NCBI RefSeq assembly: GCF_001040945.1
Contig: NZ_CP011930.1
Coordinates: 2,891,704-2,955,703, forward strand
DNA: 64,000 nucleotides
DNA from: Herbaspirillum seropedicae
GTDB taxonomy: Bacteria; Pseudomonadota; Gammaproteobacteria; Burkholderiales; Burkholderiaceae_D
Direction of reading: 5' to 3'
A program made the position numbers and the translations under genes. Shown here piece after piece: positions 27,512 through 36,634 of this stretch; the stretch's first letter is position 1; each line of letters begins with the position of its first letter. Below the pieces are notes generated by a model, which saw only the letters and a list, made by a program, of their open reading frames with translations, had not been told where the DNA came from and did not search any database.

Positions 27512-28783
27512 CTATTCGTACTTCCGCGCATCTTCGATGACCTTCCCGTCATTGGGCAAGCTACCCGGGGCCACCAGCAACACTTCGCCCCGCAGCTTGG
27601 TCACCTCGCGCAGGCTGCCAGCCAGCGCGCCCACGTCGATGGCGGGATTTTCCGGATCACCTACTTCGCAATGCAGGGTCATGACGTCATTGGCCATCTC
27701 GCCAGAGACCACCAGCCGCGCCCGCAAGACATCGGCATGCCGTCGCAGCACGTCGGCCACCTGCGAAGGATGCACGAACATGCCGCGCACCTTGGTGGTC
27801 TGGTCGGCGCGTCCCATCCAGCCCTTGATGCGGGTATTGGTGCGCCCGCAGGGAGAGACGCCCGGCACCACCGCCGACAGGTCGCCGGTGCCGAAACGGA
27901 TCAGCGGATAGTCGGGATTGAAGGACGTCACCACCACCTCGCCCACTTCGCCTGCGGCCACGGGGTCGCCGGTACCGGGCCGCACGATTTCCAGAATCAG
28001 CGCTTCATCCAGCACCATCCCCGGATGCACCGCGCCTTCGCTCATGGTCTCGTAGGCGATGTTGCCGATATCGGCGGAGGCGTAGAGTTGCAGCACCTGC
28101 GGCACGCCATGCTCATGGAACCAGTTGCGCAGCGACGGCGGCAACGCCTCGGCGCTGACCAGCGCGCGCTGCACGCTGGAGATATCCGCCCCCATTTCCT
28201 GCGCCTTCTCGATGATGATCTTCAGGAACGAGGGCGTGCCGACATAGGCATCGGGCTTGAGGGCTGCCATCGCATTGACCTGCAATTCGGTCTGGCCAAT
28301 GCCGGCCGGAATCACTGCGCAGCCCAACCGGGCCGCCGCGCCCTCGACCATGAAGGCCGCCGGCGTGAAGTGATAGGCAAAGCAGTTCTGCAGGATGTGT
28401 CCGGCCTGCAGTCCCAGCGCCTTCATCGGACTGGCAAAGCGCCACCAGTCAGCGCCGTGGCCTTCCGGATCGAAGATCGGGCCGGGCGAGACAAAGAGCC
28501 GCCGCAACTGCCGCGTGGGCGTGGCATTCAAGCCGCCGAAGGGACTCTCGCGGGTCTGCAGCTCCTTCAGGTCGGACTTGCGCGTGACCGGCAACTGCGC
28601 CAGCGCCGCACGCGAGCTGATAGCCGCCGCATCGACACCCCCAAGGATGCGCGCCCATCCAGCTGCGCTTTGCGCGCGCGCCAGCAGTTGCGGCAGCGCG
28701 CGCATCAACTGTTCTTCACGCTGTTGTGGATCGCGCCGCTCCAGCGCATCCAGTTCAGCCACTACCTGTCTGGGATCGGACAT
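27512..28783 (-). CDS. PaaK-like phenylacetate-CoA ligase family protein
   Basis: A 423-residue adenylate-forming enzyme of the phenylacetate-CoA ligase group. Recognisable parts are LPVTRKSDLKEL, LFVSPGPIFDP, the adenylate loop ASADIGNIAYET and a C-terminal KVRGMFVHPSQV, with the catalytic lysine expected in NDGKVIEDARK at the end. It should couple a carboxylic acid to CoA through an AMP ester. AAGGGGAGGG precedes the ATG. It is the last gene of the acyl-CoA synthetase/liv cluster, 12 bp after livF, so the acid it activates is probably the imported solute. Identity of the acid is not visible. Confidence 0.85.
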   Translation of the reverse strand: MSDPRQVVAELDALERRDPQQREEQLMRALPQLLARAQSAAGWARILGGVDAAAISSRAALAQLPVTRKSDLKELQTRESPFGGLNATPTRQLRRLFVSPGPIFDPEGHGADWWRFASPMKALGLQAGHILQNCFAYHFTPAAFMVEGAAARLGCAVIPAGIGQTELQVNAMAALKPDAYVGTPSFLKIIIEKAQEMGADISSVQRALVSAEALPPSLRNWFHEHGVPQVLQLYASADIGNIAYETMSEGAVHPGMVLDEALILEIVRPGTGDPVAAGEVGEVVVTSFNPDYPLIRFGTGDLSAVVPGVSPCGRTNTRIKGWMGRADQTTKVRGMFVHPSQVADVLRRHADVLRARLVVSGEMANDVMTLHCEVGDPENPAIDVGALAGSLREVTKLRGEVLLVAPGSLPNDGKVIEDARKYE

Positions 28784-28795
28784 GTCGCCCTCCCC

Positions 28796-29662
28796 TTAGG
28801 CCAGCCAGCGCTTGCGGCGGCGGTAGAACTTCATGTCGCGGAAGTTCTTGCGGCCAGCCCCGGAGACGCCGAGGTAGAACTCCTTGACGTCTTCGTTATC
28901 GGCCAGTTCGCTGGCTGCACCTTCCATCACCACACGCCCGTTTTCGAGGATGTAGCCAAAGTCGGCGTAGCGCAGCGCCACCATGGTGTTCTGCTCGGCC
29001 AGCAGGAAGGAGACCTTTTCCTTGCTGTTCAAGTCCTTGACGATCTCGAAGATCTCTTCGACGATCTGCGGGGCCAGTCCCATCGAGGGTTCGTCCAGCA
29101 AGATCATGGACGGCTTGGCCATCATGGCGCGGCCGATGGCCGTCATCTGCTGCTCGCCGCCCGAGGTATAGCCGGACTGTGACTTGCGCCGCACCTTCAG
29201 GCGCGGGAAATAATCGTAGATCTTTTCCAGCTCGTGCTTCACTTCAGCGTTGCTGATGCCACGCGTGTAGGCGCCGGTGAGCAGGTTTTCTTCCACGGTC
29301 AGGTGGCCAAAGCAATGCCGCCCTTCCATCACCTGGATCACGCCGCGCTTGACCAGGTCGTTGGGCGTCATGCGGTCCACGCGCTCACCGCGGAATTCGA
29401 TGCTGCCCTTGGTCACGTCACCGCGCTCGGCGTGCAGCAGGTTGGAGATGGCCTTCAAGGTCGTGCTCTTGCCCGCGCCATTGGCGCCCAGGAGCGCCAC
29501 GATCTTGCCCTCGGGCACGTCCAGCGAGACGCCCTTCAAGACCAGGATCACGTGGTCATAGATCACTTCGATGTTGTTGATGGCCAGCGCCTTGGCTACC
29601 GTTGCCGGGGCAGCGGAAGGGACAGCAGCACTGGTCTGGATCGGTGTGGCATTCATGGTCAT
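28796..29662 (-). CDS. livF: HAAT-type ABC transporter ATP-binding protein (LivF-like)
   Basis: A 288-residue ATPase. Walker A is GANGAGKST, the signature SGGEQQM, Walker B ILLDEPSMGL, and the H-loop position is substituted in the LivF manner (LLAEQN). Three ATG codons are close together (29668, 29662, 29656); 29662 has GGGA at the best spacing. It has a C-terminal basic tail (KFYRRRKRW), longer than in LivF of amino-acid transporters. It pairs with LivG in the hydrophobic/branched-chain amino acid type transporter of this cluster, whose ligand may be an aromatic or fatty acid, given the flanking CoA ligases. Confidence 0.88.
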   Translation of the reverse strand: MTMNATPIQTSAAVPSAAPATVAKALAINNIEVIYDHVILVLKGVSLDVPEGKIVALLGANGAGKSTTLKAISNLLHAERGDVTKGSIEFRGERVDRMTPNDLVKRGVIQVMEGRHCFGHLTVEENLLTGAYTRGISNAEVKHELEKIYDYFPRLKVRRKSQSGYTSGGEQQMTAIGRAMMAKPSMILLDEPSMGLAPQIVEEIFEIVKDLNSKEKVSFLLAEQNTMVALRYADFGYILENGRVVMEGAASELADNEDVKEFYLGVSGAGRKNFRDMKFYRRRKRWLA

Positions 29663-29723
29663 TCGCATTCCCAAAAAAGCACCGGCGGCCGTGGGAGACG
29701 AGCAGAACCGCCGGCGCAAGCGC

Positions 29724-31055
29724 CTACTTCATGCAGGCAGGAGTGATGCCTTTTTCTTTTGCGTATTTCGCCGCAGACGCCTTGAAGAGCGGGTGGATCA
29801 GGTTCTTGTTGCCCTCGATCCAGTCCGATACCAGCACCCACTTGCTGCCATCCCATTGCTGGATCTTGACCTTGCCGGACCCTTCATGGTTGTCGCAGGA
29901 GGTCTTGATCTCCGGCAGCAGGCCGGTCGCACCCAGCGCCTTGAGACGGGCATCGGTGATGTTGAGGTTTTCAAAGCCCCAGCGCACCTGCTCGCCGCTC
30001 ATGACCTTGCCTTTGCCGTATTTGCCCTGGGCGGTCCGCACCGCTTCCACGGTGGCGATGGCCGCCGAGACGCCGCGGTTGTAGAGGATGGAGCCGAGCT
30101 TGTTCTTGTCCTGCATGTTGCCCTTGCCCGCGCCATAGACTACCTTGTCGATGTCCGCGATCACGGGCACATCCTTGCCGGCGACGTTCCAGGTCGCCGA
30201 CAGATAGCCCTTGGCGGCGTCACCGGCGGGAATGGTGTCTTCTTCCGAACCGGCCCACCAGGAACCGACGATCTTGTCACGCGCATAGCCGACCTTCTGC
30301 GCCGCCTTCAGCGCGGTCTGGTTCATCACGCCCCAGCCCCAGAAGATCACGTAGTCGGGGTTCTCCTGGCGGATGCGCAGCCACTGCGCGCCCTGCTCGT
30401 TGCCGGGGTGCGCCACCGGGATTTCCACCAGCTTGAACTTGCCGATGGAAGCTTCCGCCTGCAGCGCCACGATGGGTTCCTTGCCATAGGCCGAGTCGTG
30501 GTACAGGAAGACGATCTTCTTGCCTGCCAGCGAACCATTGTTCTTGCCGGCCAGGTACTTGACGATGGCCGAAACCTGCATCTGGTAGGTCGTCACCAGC
30601 GGGAAGGCATACGGGAACACCGAGCCATCGACCGCATCGGTACGGCCATAGCCGATCATCACCAGCGGCACCTTGTCTTCGGCGGTCTTGTCGATCAAGG
30701 CATAGGAGATGCCGGTGGCCATGGGGTTGATGGCGGTGCCGTGGGTGACCGGGTTCTTGTTCTTCATGCGCTCGTAGCACTCCACGCCCTTGGCGTTGTT
30801 GTACTCGGTCTCGCATTCTTCCCAGGACAGCTTGACGCCATTGACGCCGCCTTCCTTGATGTTGATGTAGTTGAGGTAATCGACATAGCCGCCGTAATAC
30901 GACTGGCCGTTGGTGCCATAAGGGCCGACCCGGTAGCTGGGGATGGCGATGAACTGGTCGCTGGCCTGCGCCAGCGCCGGGGCGGCCGCCGACAGCAGGC
31001 TGGCGGCGCAGGCGGTGGCCAATAGCAGCTGCCGCAGATGCTTGATGCTCTTCAT
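29724..31055 (-). CDS. HAAT-type ABC transporter substrate-binding protein
   Basis: A 443-residue periplasmic binding protein. A signal peptide (MKSIKHLRQLLLATACAASLL, AQA near residue 30) leads into a family 4-type fold: SYRVGPYGTNGQSYYGGYVDYLN, then MIGYGRTDAVDGSVFPYAF and a YHDSAYGKEP segment. It is larger than LivK/LivJ (about 370 residues), as in the binding proteins of transporters for aromatic or other carboxylates. AAAGGAG precedes the ATG. It is encoded between livM and livF. Confidence 0.88.
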   Translation of the reverse strand: MKSIKHLRQLLLATACAASLLSAAAPALAQASDQFIAIPSYRVGPYGTNGQSYYGGYVDYLNYINIKEGGVNGVKLSWEECETEYNNAKGVECYERMKNKNPVTHGTAINPMATGISYALIDKTAEDKVPLVMIGYGRTDAVDGSVFPYAFPLVTTYQMQVSAIVKYLAGKNNGSLAGKKIVFLYHDSAYGKEPIVALQAEASIGKFKLVEIPVAHPGNEQGAQWLRIRQENPDYVIFWGWGVMNQTALKAAQKVGYARDKIVGSWWAGSEEDTIPAGDAAKGYLSATWNVAGKDVPVIADIDKVVYGAGKGNMQDKNKLGSILYNRGVSAAIATVEAVRTAQGKYGKGKVMSGEQVRWGFENLNITDARLKALGATGLLPEIKTSCDNHEGSGKVKIQQWDGSKWVLVSDWIEGNKNLIHPLFKASAAKYAKEKGITPACMK

Positions 31056-31142
31056 GGTCTCGTCTCCTTTATGTTGTCGTTGCCGACTTTTATCGGACGC
31101 CGATGCTCCGGCCTCCTCCTAGCTCCTTGCTTGCTGCGGCGC

Positions 31143-32219
31143 TCAGTGCGGGAACGGCCACAGGCGCAGTTTTTCCTTGGCGATCTGCCACAGTCGCGCC
31201 AGTCCGTGCGGCTCGGCGATCAGGAAGAAGATGATCAGCGCGCCAAACACCATCATCTGGATGTGCGACACGGTGGCATTGGTGAAAGGCAGGTGCAAGA
31301 GCGCTGCCAGCGGCGGCAGCGCGTTGTCGAGGAAGATCGGCAGCAGCAGGATGAAGGCCGAGCCCAGGAAGGAACCGAGGATGCTGCCCACGCCGCCGAT
31401 GATGATCATGAAGAGGATGCGGAAGGACAGGTCCAGCGAGAAGCCGTCCGGCTCCACCGACCCCAGGTAGCAGAAGGCATACAGTGCGCCGGCCACGCCG
31501 CAGTAGAAGGAGCTCACCGCGAAGGCGGTCAGCTTGGTGCGCATCAAGGGGATGCCGATCACTTCAGCGGCCACGTCCATGTCGCGCACCGCCATCCAGG
31601 CGCGTCCCGTGCTGGAGCGCACCAGGTTCTTGGCCACCAGCGCCAGCACGCTCACCACGGCCAGCACGAAGAGATACTTGCGCACCGGCGTATCGATGGC
31701 GATGCCGAAGAAATCGATCTTGGGTGTGCTGATCACGCCCGAGGAAGAATTGTTGGAGAACCAGGGAAACTTGGTCAGCGCCCACACCACGAAGAACTGC
31801 GCCGCCAGCGTGGCCACGGCCAGGTAGAAGCCCTTGATGCGCAGCGACGGCAGCCCGAACAGCACACCCACCAGCGCCGCGCAGCCACCCGAGAGCAGCA
31901 GCGTGGCGACGATGGGAATGCCGTCCACGCGCAACTGGAAGTTGTAGGCCGCGTAGGCGCCCACCGCCATGAAGGCCGCCGAGCCCAGCGAGAGCTGACC
32001 AGCGTAACCGGTCAGTACGTTCAGGCCGAGGGCGGCCAGGGCAAACACCAGGAAGGGCACCAGGATGGCCGAGAACCAGTATTCGCTGCCCAGCAAGGGC
32101 ACGCCCACGAAGGCGAACACCATGAAGAGCGTGAAGATGATGCGATCCTGGCGGATCGGGAAGATCTGGCTGTCGGCGATGTAGCTTGTCTTGAATTGTC
32201 CTGCTTCACGGTACAGCAT
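31143..32219 (-). CDS. livM: HAAT-type ABC transporter permease (LivM-like)
   Basis: A 358-residue permease starting at ATG 32219, with AAGGAG ahead. The LivM signature LNVLTGYAGQLSLGSAAFMAVGAY appears in short pieces near residues 65-90, and AVRDMDVAAEVIGIPLMRTKLTAF near 220 forms the coupling helix. About ten hydrophobic segments are seen. The palindromic repeat copy 2 lies between livH and this gene, so transcription must pass through a long hairpin or restart there. Confidence 0.9.
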   Translation of the reverse strand: MLYREAGQFKTSYIADSQIFPIRQDRIIFTLFMVFAFVGVPLLGSEYWFSAILVPFLVFALAALGLNVLTGYAGQLSLGSAAFMAVGAYAAYNFQLRVDGIPIVATLLLSGGCAALVGVLFGLPSLRIKGFYLAVATLAAQFFVVWALTKFPWFSNNSSSGVISTPKIDFFGIAIDTPVRKYLFVLAVVSVLALVAKNLVRSSTGRAWMAVRDMDVAAEVIGIPLMRTKLTAFAVSSFYCGVAGALYAFCYLGSVEPDGFSLDLSFRILFMIIIGGVGSILGSFLGSAFILLLPIFLDNALPPLAALLHLPFTNATVSHIQMMVFGALIIFFLIAEPHGLARLWQIAKEKLRLWPFPH

Positions 32220-32272
32220 CTCGGTCTCCTTGTTCCTGTTCCTATCCCTGCACTTGCTTGATCCATCACATA

Positions 32273-32388
32273 CCGTTCGGACTGAGTAGGCCCGGCAGGG
32301 CCGTATCGAAGACTCTCCTGCGTTCGTCGCCCACACAACCGTCTGCGGGCCTTCGATACGCGGCTATGCCGCTACTCAGGACGAACGG
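32273..32388. repeat. Long palindromic intergenic repeat, copy 2
   Basis: A 116-bp element in the livH-livM gap. Its left end is identical to that of copy 1 (CCGTTCGGACTGAGTAGG...), and GGGCCGTATCGAAG and CTTCGATACGCGGC are shared inside. Its right end differs from a perfect complement by two adjacent bases (TACTCAGGACGAACGG). The central 40 bp are unrelated to copy 1. It is the same dispersed palindrome placed inside an operon. Confidence 0.85.
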
Positions 32389-32452
32389 TTGTCTGGGTGC
32401 CACCCGTTTCAACCAACCCATCCATATTTCCAACGTTGAAAACAGCGCTCCT

Positions 32453-33367
32453 TCATACACGGTCAATATGCCGCTCACCAAATAAGCCTTCCGGCCGCAC
32501 CAGCAGGAACAGCAACGCAAACACATACGGGAACCAGCCCTCGATGCCGCCGAAGTTGCCGCCGAAGGCGTCCTGCATCACCGGCGGAATGTAGATCTCG
32601 GCCAGTTTCTCGGAGGCGCCGATGATGAGTCCCCCCACGATCGCCCCGGGAATCGAGGTAAATCCGCCCAGGATCAGCACCGGCAAGGCCTTCAGCGCCG
32701 TCATGGTCAGCGCGAACTGCACGCCATTGCGCGAACCCCACAAGAGACCCGCGATCAGCGCCACGAAACCGGCCACGCCCCACACCACGGCCCAGATGTG
32801 CTGCAGCGGGATGCCCAGCGACAGCGCCGCCTGGTGGTCGTCGGCCACCGCCCGCAAGGCGCGGCCCACCTTGGTCTTCTGGAAGAACAGCGCCAGCGCC
32901 GCCACCAGCGCCACCACCATGCCGGAGGCAAAGAGGTCGAACTTGGAGATGCCGATCCCAATACTGTCCATCACCGACTGGATCGGTTCATCGACGATGC
33001 CAAGATCAATCGGCCGCACCTCGCTGCCGAACAGCAAAGGCCCCAGGCCTTCCAGGAAAAAGGTCAGGCCGATGGTGGCCATGAAGAGCGTGATCGGTGG
33101 CTGGTTCACCAGCTTGCGCAGCACGAAGCGCTCCGTGGCCAGGCCCACCAGGATCATCACCACGAAGGCGCCGATGATGGCGGCCCACATCGGCATGCCC
33201 TTTTCCATCAGCCCCACCACCGCCAGGGCGGCGAAATACACCATCGCACCCTGCGCGAAATTGAACACACCGGAGGCCTTGTAGATCAGCACGAAGCCCA
33301 GCGCCACCAGGGAATACATCAGCCCCGAGAGCAAGCCGCTCAGGGTGACTTCGAGGAAGAATTGCAT
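32453..33367 (-). CDS. livH: HAAT-type ABC transporter permease (LivH-like)
   Basis: A 304-residue permease with about eight hydrophobic segments. The family segments SGLLSGLMYSLVALGFVLIYKA (in two pieces, residues 9-30), FNFAQGAM and VADDHQAALSLGIPLQ are visible, the last being the coupling region for the ATPases. AAGGAG precedes the ATG. It follows livG by 75 bp and precedes livM, from which it is separated by the palindromic repeat. Confidence 0.9.
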   Translation of the reverse strand: MQFFLEVTLSGLLSGLMYSLVALGFVLIYKASGVFNFAQGAMVYFAALAVVGLMEKGMPMWAAIIGAFVVMILVGLATERFVLRKLVNQPPITLFMATIGLTFFLEGLGPLLFGSEVRPIDLGIVDEPIQSVMDSIGIGISKFDLFASGMVVALVAALALFFQKTKVGRALRAVADDHQAALSLGIPLQHIWAVVWGVAGFVALIAGLLWGSRNGVQFALTMTALKALPVLILGGFTSIPGAIVGGLIIGASEKLAEIYIPPVMQDAFGGNFGGIEGWFPYVFALLFLLVRPEGLFGERHIDRV

Positions 33368-33442
33368 GTCGTCTCCTTGCCTGCCATGTCCATATCGTTT
33401 TTATTTTTTATATTGTTTTTGCTTTTCCGAAGCGGGCCACCT

Positions 33443-34324
33443 TCAGTGGGAAGTCCCAAGGTAAGCCTTGATCACATCCTCATTGCCCATCACCTCCTCG
33501 GGCGTGCCATCGCCGATCTTCTTGCCGTAGTCCAGCACCACCACCCTGTCGGAGATATCCATGACCACGCCCATGTCATGTTCGATCAGCACGATGGTGG
33601 TGCCGAACTGGTCATTGACGTCGAGGATGAAGCGGCACATGTCCTGCTTCTCTTCCACGTTCATGCCGGCCATGGGCTCATCCAGCAGCAGCATGTGCGG
33701 TTCGGCCGCCAGCGCCCGCGCCAGCTCCACGCGCTTCTGCAAGCCATAGGGCAAGCGTCCCACGGGGGTCTTGCGGATGTGCTGGATCTCCAGGAAGTCG
33801 ATCACCTGCTCCACCTTGCGGCGGTGCTCGATCTCTTCATTGCGGGCCGCGCCCCACCACATGGCGTTGGAAAGCAGGCCGGAGCGCATCTTGGTATTGC
33901 GCCCGGTCATGATGTTGTCCAGCACCGTCATGCCCTTGAAGAGCGCGATATTCTGGAAGGTGCGTGCAATACCTTGGCGCGCAATGGCGCTGGGGTGCAT
34001 GCCCGCGCGCGGCTGGCCGCGATAGAGGATGCGCCCCTTCTGCGGATGGTAGACGCCGTTGATGACGTTGATCATCGAACTCTTGCCGGCGCCGTTGGGG
34101 CCGATGATGGCGCGGATCTCGTGTTCGCGCACGTCGAAGGAGATATCGGTCAAGGCCTTCACGCCACCGAAGGACAGCGAGATGTTCTGCAGGTCCAGGA
34201 TGACTTCGCCGATGCGGCGGCCATTGGCGGCGACCGCAGGCGCCTCGTCATCGGGGCTGGCCACCGGCGGCAGGCCCGAGGGCAGGATTTCGGAAGACAG
34301 GTGTCGTTTCATGGTCGTGTTCAT
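33443..34324 (-). CDS. livG: HAAT-type ABC transporter ATP-binding protein (LivG-like)
   Basis: A 293-residue ATPase with Walker A GPNGAGKSS, the LivG insert, LPYGLQKRVELARALA in place of a standard signature, Walker B LLLDEPMAGM and LIEHDMGVVMDISDR. The first 40 residues are a variable lead containing Ala/Pro, before the LDLQNISLSFGGVKAL strand. ATG 34312 is an alternative start. It is the first transport gene after the acyl-CoA synthetase and partners LivF. Confidence 0.88.
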   Translation of the reverse strand: MNTTMKRHLSSEILPSGLPPVASPDDEAPAVAANGRRIGEVILDLQNISLSFGGVKALTDISFDVREHEIRAIIGPNGAGKSSMINVINGVYHPQKGRILYRGQPRAGMHPSAIARQGIARTFQNIALFKGMTVLDNIMTGRNTKMRSGLLSNAMWWGAARNEEIEHRRKVEQVIDFLEIQHIRKTPVGRLPYGLQKRVELARALAAEPHMLLLDEPMAGMNVEEKQDMCRFILDVNDQFGTTIVLIEHDMGVVMDISDRVVVLDYGKKIGDGTPEEVMGNEDVIKAYLGTSH

Positions 34325-34403
34325 TCAGCGATGGTCTGGTCGGGCTACGCTGCTGGCCGCACGCGCACTCTTGCCGCGCGTGCGGGACGGGACTGCGTGC
34401 TGC

Positions 34404-36365
34404 TCAGGCGGCGCTTTGCAGCGTCTTGAAGGTCTTGGCCTCGGCGATCTTGAGGTCGGCCGAGATCATGCCCTGGCGGCCATCCTCGAACTTGACCTGG
34501 GTCTCGATGTACTGCGATGCACGCCCGGCGTAGAGCGCTTCGATCAGCACCGCGTACTTGTCGGCGATGAAGCCGCGCCGGACCTTGCGGGTGCGGGTCA
34601 ATTCTTCATCGTCGGGATCGAGCTCCTTGTGCAGGATCAGGAAGCGATGGATCTGCGAATCAGCCAGCAGCGGATCGGCGGCCAGGTCGGCGTTGACCTT
34701 CTCCACGCATTCGCGCAGCAGCGCATAGACGGCGGGATTGGCGGCCAGGTCGGTATAGCCGCTATAGGCCAGGTTGCGCCGTTCGGCCCAGTTGCCCACC
34801 GCATCCATGTCGATGTTGATGAAGGCCATGCATTGCTCGCGGCCATTGCCGAAGGTCACGGCTTCCTTGATGAAGGGGAAGAACTTGAGCTTGTTCTCGA
34901 TGTACTTGGGTGCGAACATGCTGCCGCTGGCCATCTTGCCGACATCCTTGGCGCGGTCGATGATCTTCAGGTGACCGTCGCTGTCGAAGAAGCCGGCGTC
35001 GCCGGTGTGGAAGTAGCCATTGGCATCGATGGCCTCGGCGGTGGCGTCGGGCCGCTTGAAATATTCCTTCATCAGTCCAGGCGAGCGCACCAGCACTTCG
35101 CCGTTTTCGTCGATGCGCACTTCCACGCCCTTCATCGGCCGCCCCACGCTATCGAGCTTGACGTCGCCCGAGGGCTGCATGCAGACCGTCACGCAGGTCT
35201 CGGTCATGCCATAGAGCTGCTTGAGATTGATGCCCAGCGAACGATAGAAGTCGAACAGGTCCGGCCCGATGGCCTCACCGCCCGTATAGGCCACGCGCAG
35301 GCGCGACATGCCCAGCACGTTCTTCAGTGGTCCATACACCAGCAAGCTGCCCAGTCCATATTGCAGGCGATCGAGCAGGGACACGCCCGGCTTGCCATCG
35401 AGGATGCGCATGCCAACCCGGCGCGCCACCTTCATGAAGCCATGGAACATCTTGCGCTTGAGCCAGCCGGCGTCCTCGATACGGATCATCACTTGCGTGA
35501 GGATGTTTTCGTAGACCCGCGGCGGCGCGAAATAATAGGTCGGGCCGATCTCGCGCAGGTCCGTCATCACGGTGTTGGGCGACTCCGGGCAGTTCAGGCA
35601 GAAGCCGGCCACATGCTGCTGCGCGAACGAATACAGGAAGTCGCCCACCCAGGCCAGCGGCAGGTAGCAGAGGATGTCGTCGTTCTCATCGAGATGATCG
35701 AACTCCACCAGCGTGGTGGCGGTGGTGATCATGGCCCGGTGCGAATGGCACACGCCCTTGGGCTTGCCAGTGGTGCCGGAGGTATAGAGGATGATGGCCA
35801 CGTCGTCGGGCGAGCCGGCGGCGATTTCCTGGTCGAAGAAATCCGGATGTGCGCGCTCGTAGGCCCGGCCCAGTTCCTGCACGCGGGCAAAGGAGAGCAG
35901 CTCGGGCTGGTGGTAGTTGCGCATGCCGCGCTCGTCGTCGTAGATGACGTGGGCGATGCGCGGCAGGCTTTCCTTGATCTCGAAGACCTTGTCGACCTGC
36001 TCCTGGTCTTCGGCCATGACGAAGTCGACGTTGGCGTCGGCCAGCACATAGGCCATGTCAGCCGCCGGCGCATCCTGGTACAACGGCACGGGCATGCCGC
36101 CCAGGGCCTGCGCGGCGCTCATGGCCCAGTACAGGCGTGGACAGTTGTTGCCGATGATGGCCAGGCTCATGCCGCGCCTGAAACCCAGCGCCGCCAGGCC
36201 GCAGGCGAAGCTGCGCACTTCCTCGGCCACCTGGCGCCAGCTCGTGGTCTGCCAGATGCCCAGGTCCTTCTCGCGGAAGGCTGCCCGCTCAGGACGTTGG
36301 CGGGCATGCGCCAGCAACAGCCGCGGAAAGGTCGCGGCCTCCCTGTCTTGTCTCGTCTCCACCAT
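34404..36365 (-). CDS. AMP-dependent long-chain acyl-CoA synthetase-like ligase
   Basis: A 653-residue adenylate-forming ligase of the FAA1/FadD15-like branch. The ATP loop is IILYTSGTTGKPKGV near residue 190, YGMTETCVTV follows near 385, and HTGDAGFFDSDGHLKIIDR near 445 ends in the hinge arginine. The C-terminal domain has KYIENKLKFFPFIKEAVTFG. GAAGGTGGGAAG precedes the ATG. It opens the minus-strand liv cluster and is divergent from a Crp/Fnr-family gene. Together with the terminal PaaK-like ligase it makes two CoA-activating enzymes around one transporter. Confidence 0.88.
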   Translation of the reverse strand: MVETRQDREAATFPRLLLAHARQRPERAAFREKDLGIWQTTSWRQVAEEVRSFACGLAALGFRRGMSLAIIGNNCPRLYWAMSAAQALGGMPVPLYQDAPAADMAYVLADANVDFVMAEDQEQVDKVFEIKESLPRIAHVIYDDERGMRNYHQPELLSFARVQELGRAYERAHPDFFDQEIAAGSPDDVAIILYTSGTTGKPKGVCHSHRAMITTATTLVEFDHLDENDDILCYLPLAWVGDFLYSFAQQHVAGFCLNCPESPNTVMTDLREIGPTYYFAPPRVYENILTQVMIRIEDAGWLKRKMFHGFMKVARRVGMRILDGKPGVSLLDRLQYGLGSLLVYGPLKNVLGMSRLRVAYTGGEAIGPDLFDFYRSLGINLKQLYGMTETCVTVCMQPSGDVKLDSVGRPMKGVEVRIDENGEVLVRSPGLMKEYFKRPDATAEAIDANGYFHTGDAGFFDSDGHLKIIDRAKDVGKMASGSMFAPKYIENKLKFFPFIKEAVTFGNGREQCMAFINIDMDAVGNWAERRNLAYSGYTDLAANPAVYALLRECVEKVNADLAADPLLADSQIHRFLILHKELDPDDEELTRTRKVRRGFIADKYAVLIEALYAGRASQYIETQVKFEDGRQGMISADLKIAEAKTFKTLQSAA

Positions 36366-36634
36366 CTTCCCACCTTCTTGTGCAGGTTCGAAAGATCCGT
36401 CTCATTCACTCTTTTGCGTGAGGAAACGAACCCGGTGTCGGATCAGTCTGTGCTGCCAGGCTTACGCTGCTCTTACTGCGGCAGTCATTGTGTCGGGCAT
36501 GCCAGCTGTCCTGTCTCTGTAGTGGGTCTGGATGCTAGCCAGCCCTTTTTTGCGATGATAGTAGAGACTGTTATTGCCAGTAGATGTCATCTCACCGACA
36601 ATTGACAAAACTTTCGATATTGCGACGCATCATC
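36366..36634. promoter_or_regulatory. Divergent promoter region of ligase cluster and Crp/Fnr gene
   Basis: A 269-bp gap between divergent starts. It is clearly less GC-rich than the flanking genes around 36530-36640. TTGACA at 36602-36607 is a possible -35 for the Crp/Fnr gene, but no convincing -10 follows at the right distance. Operators for the divergent regulator would be expected here. Confidence 0.35.
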
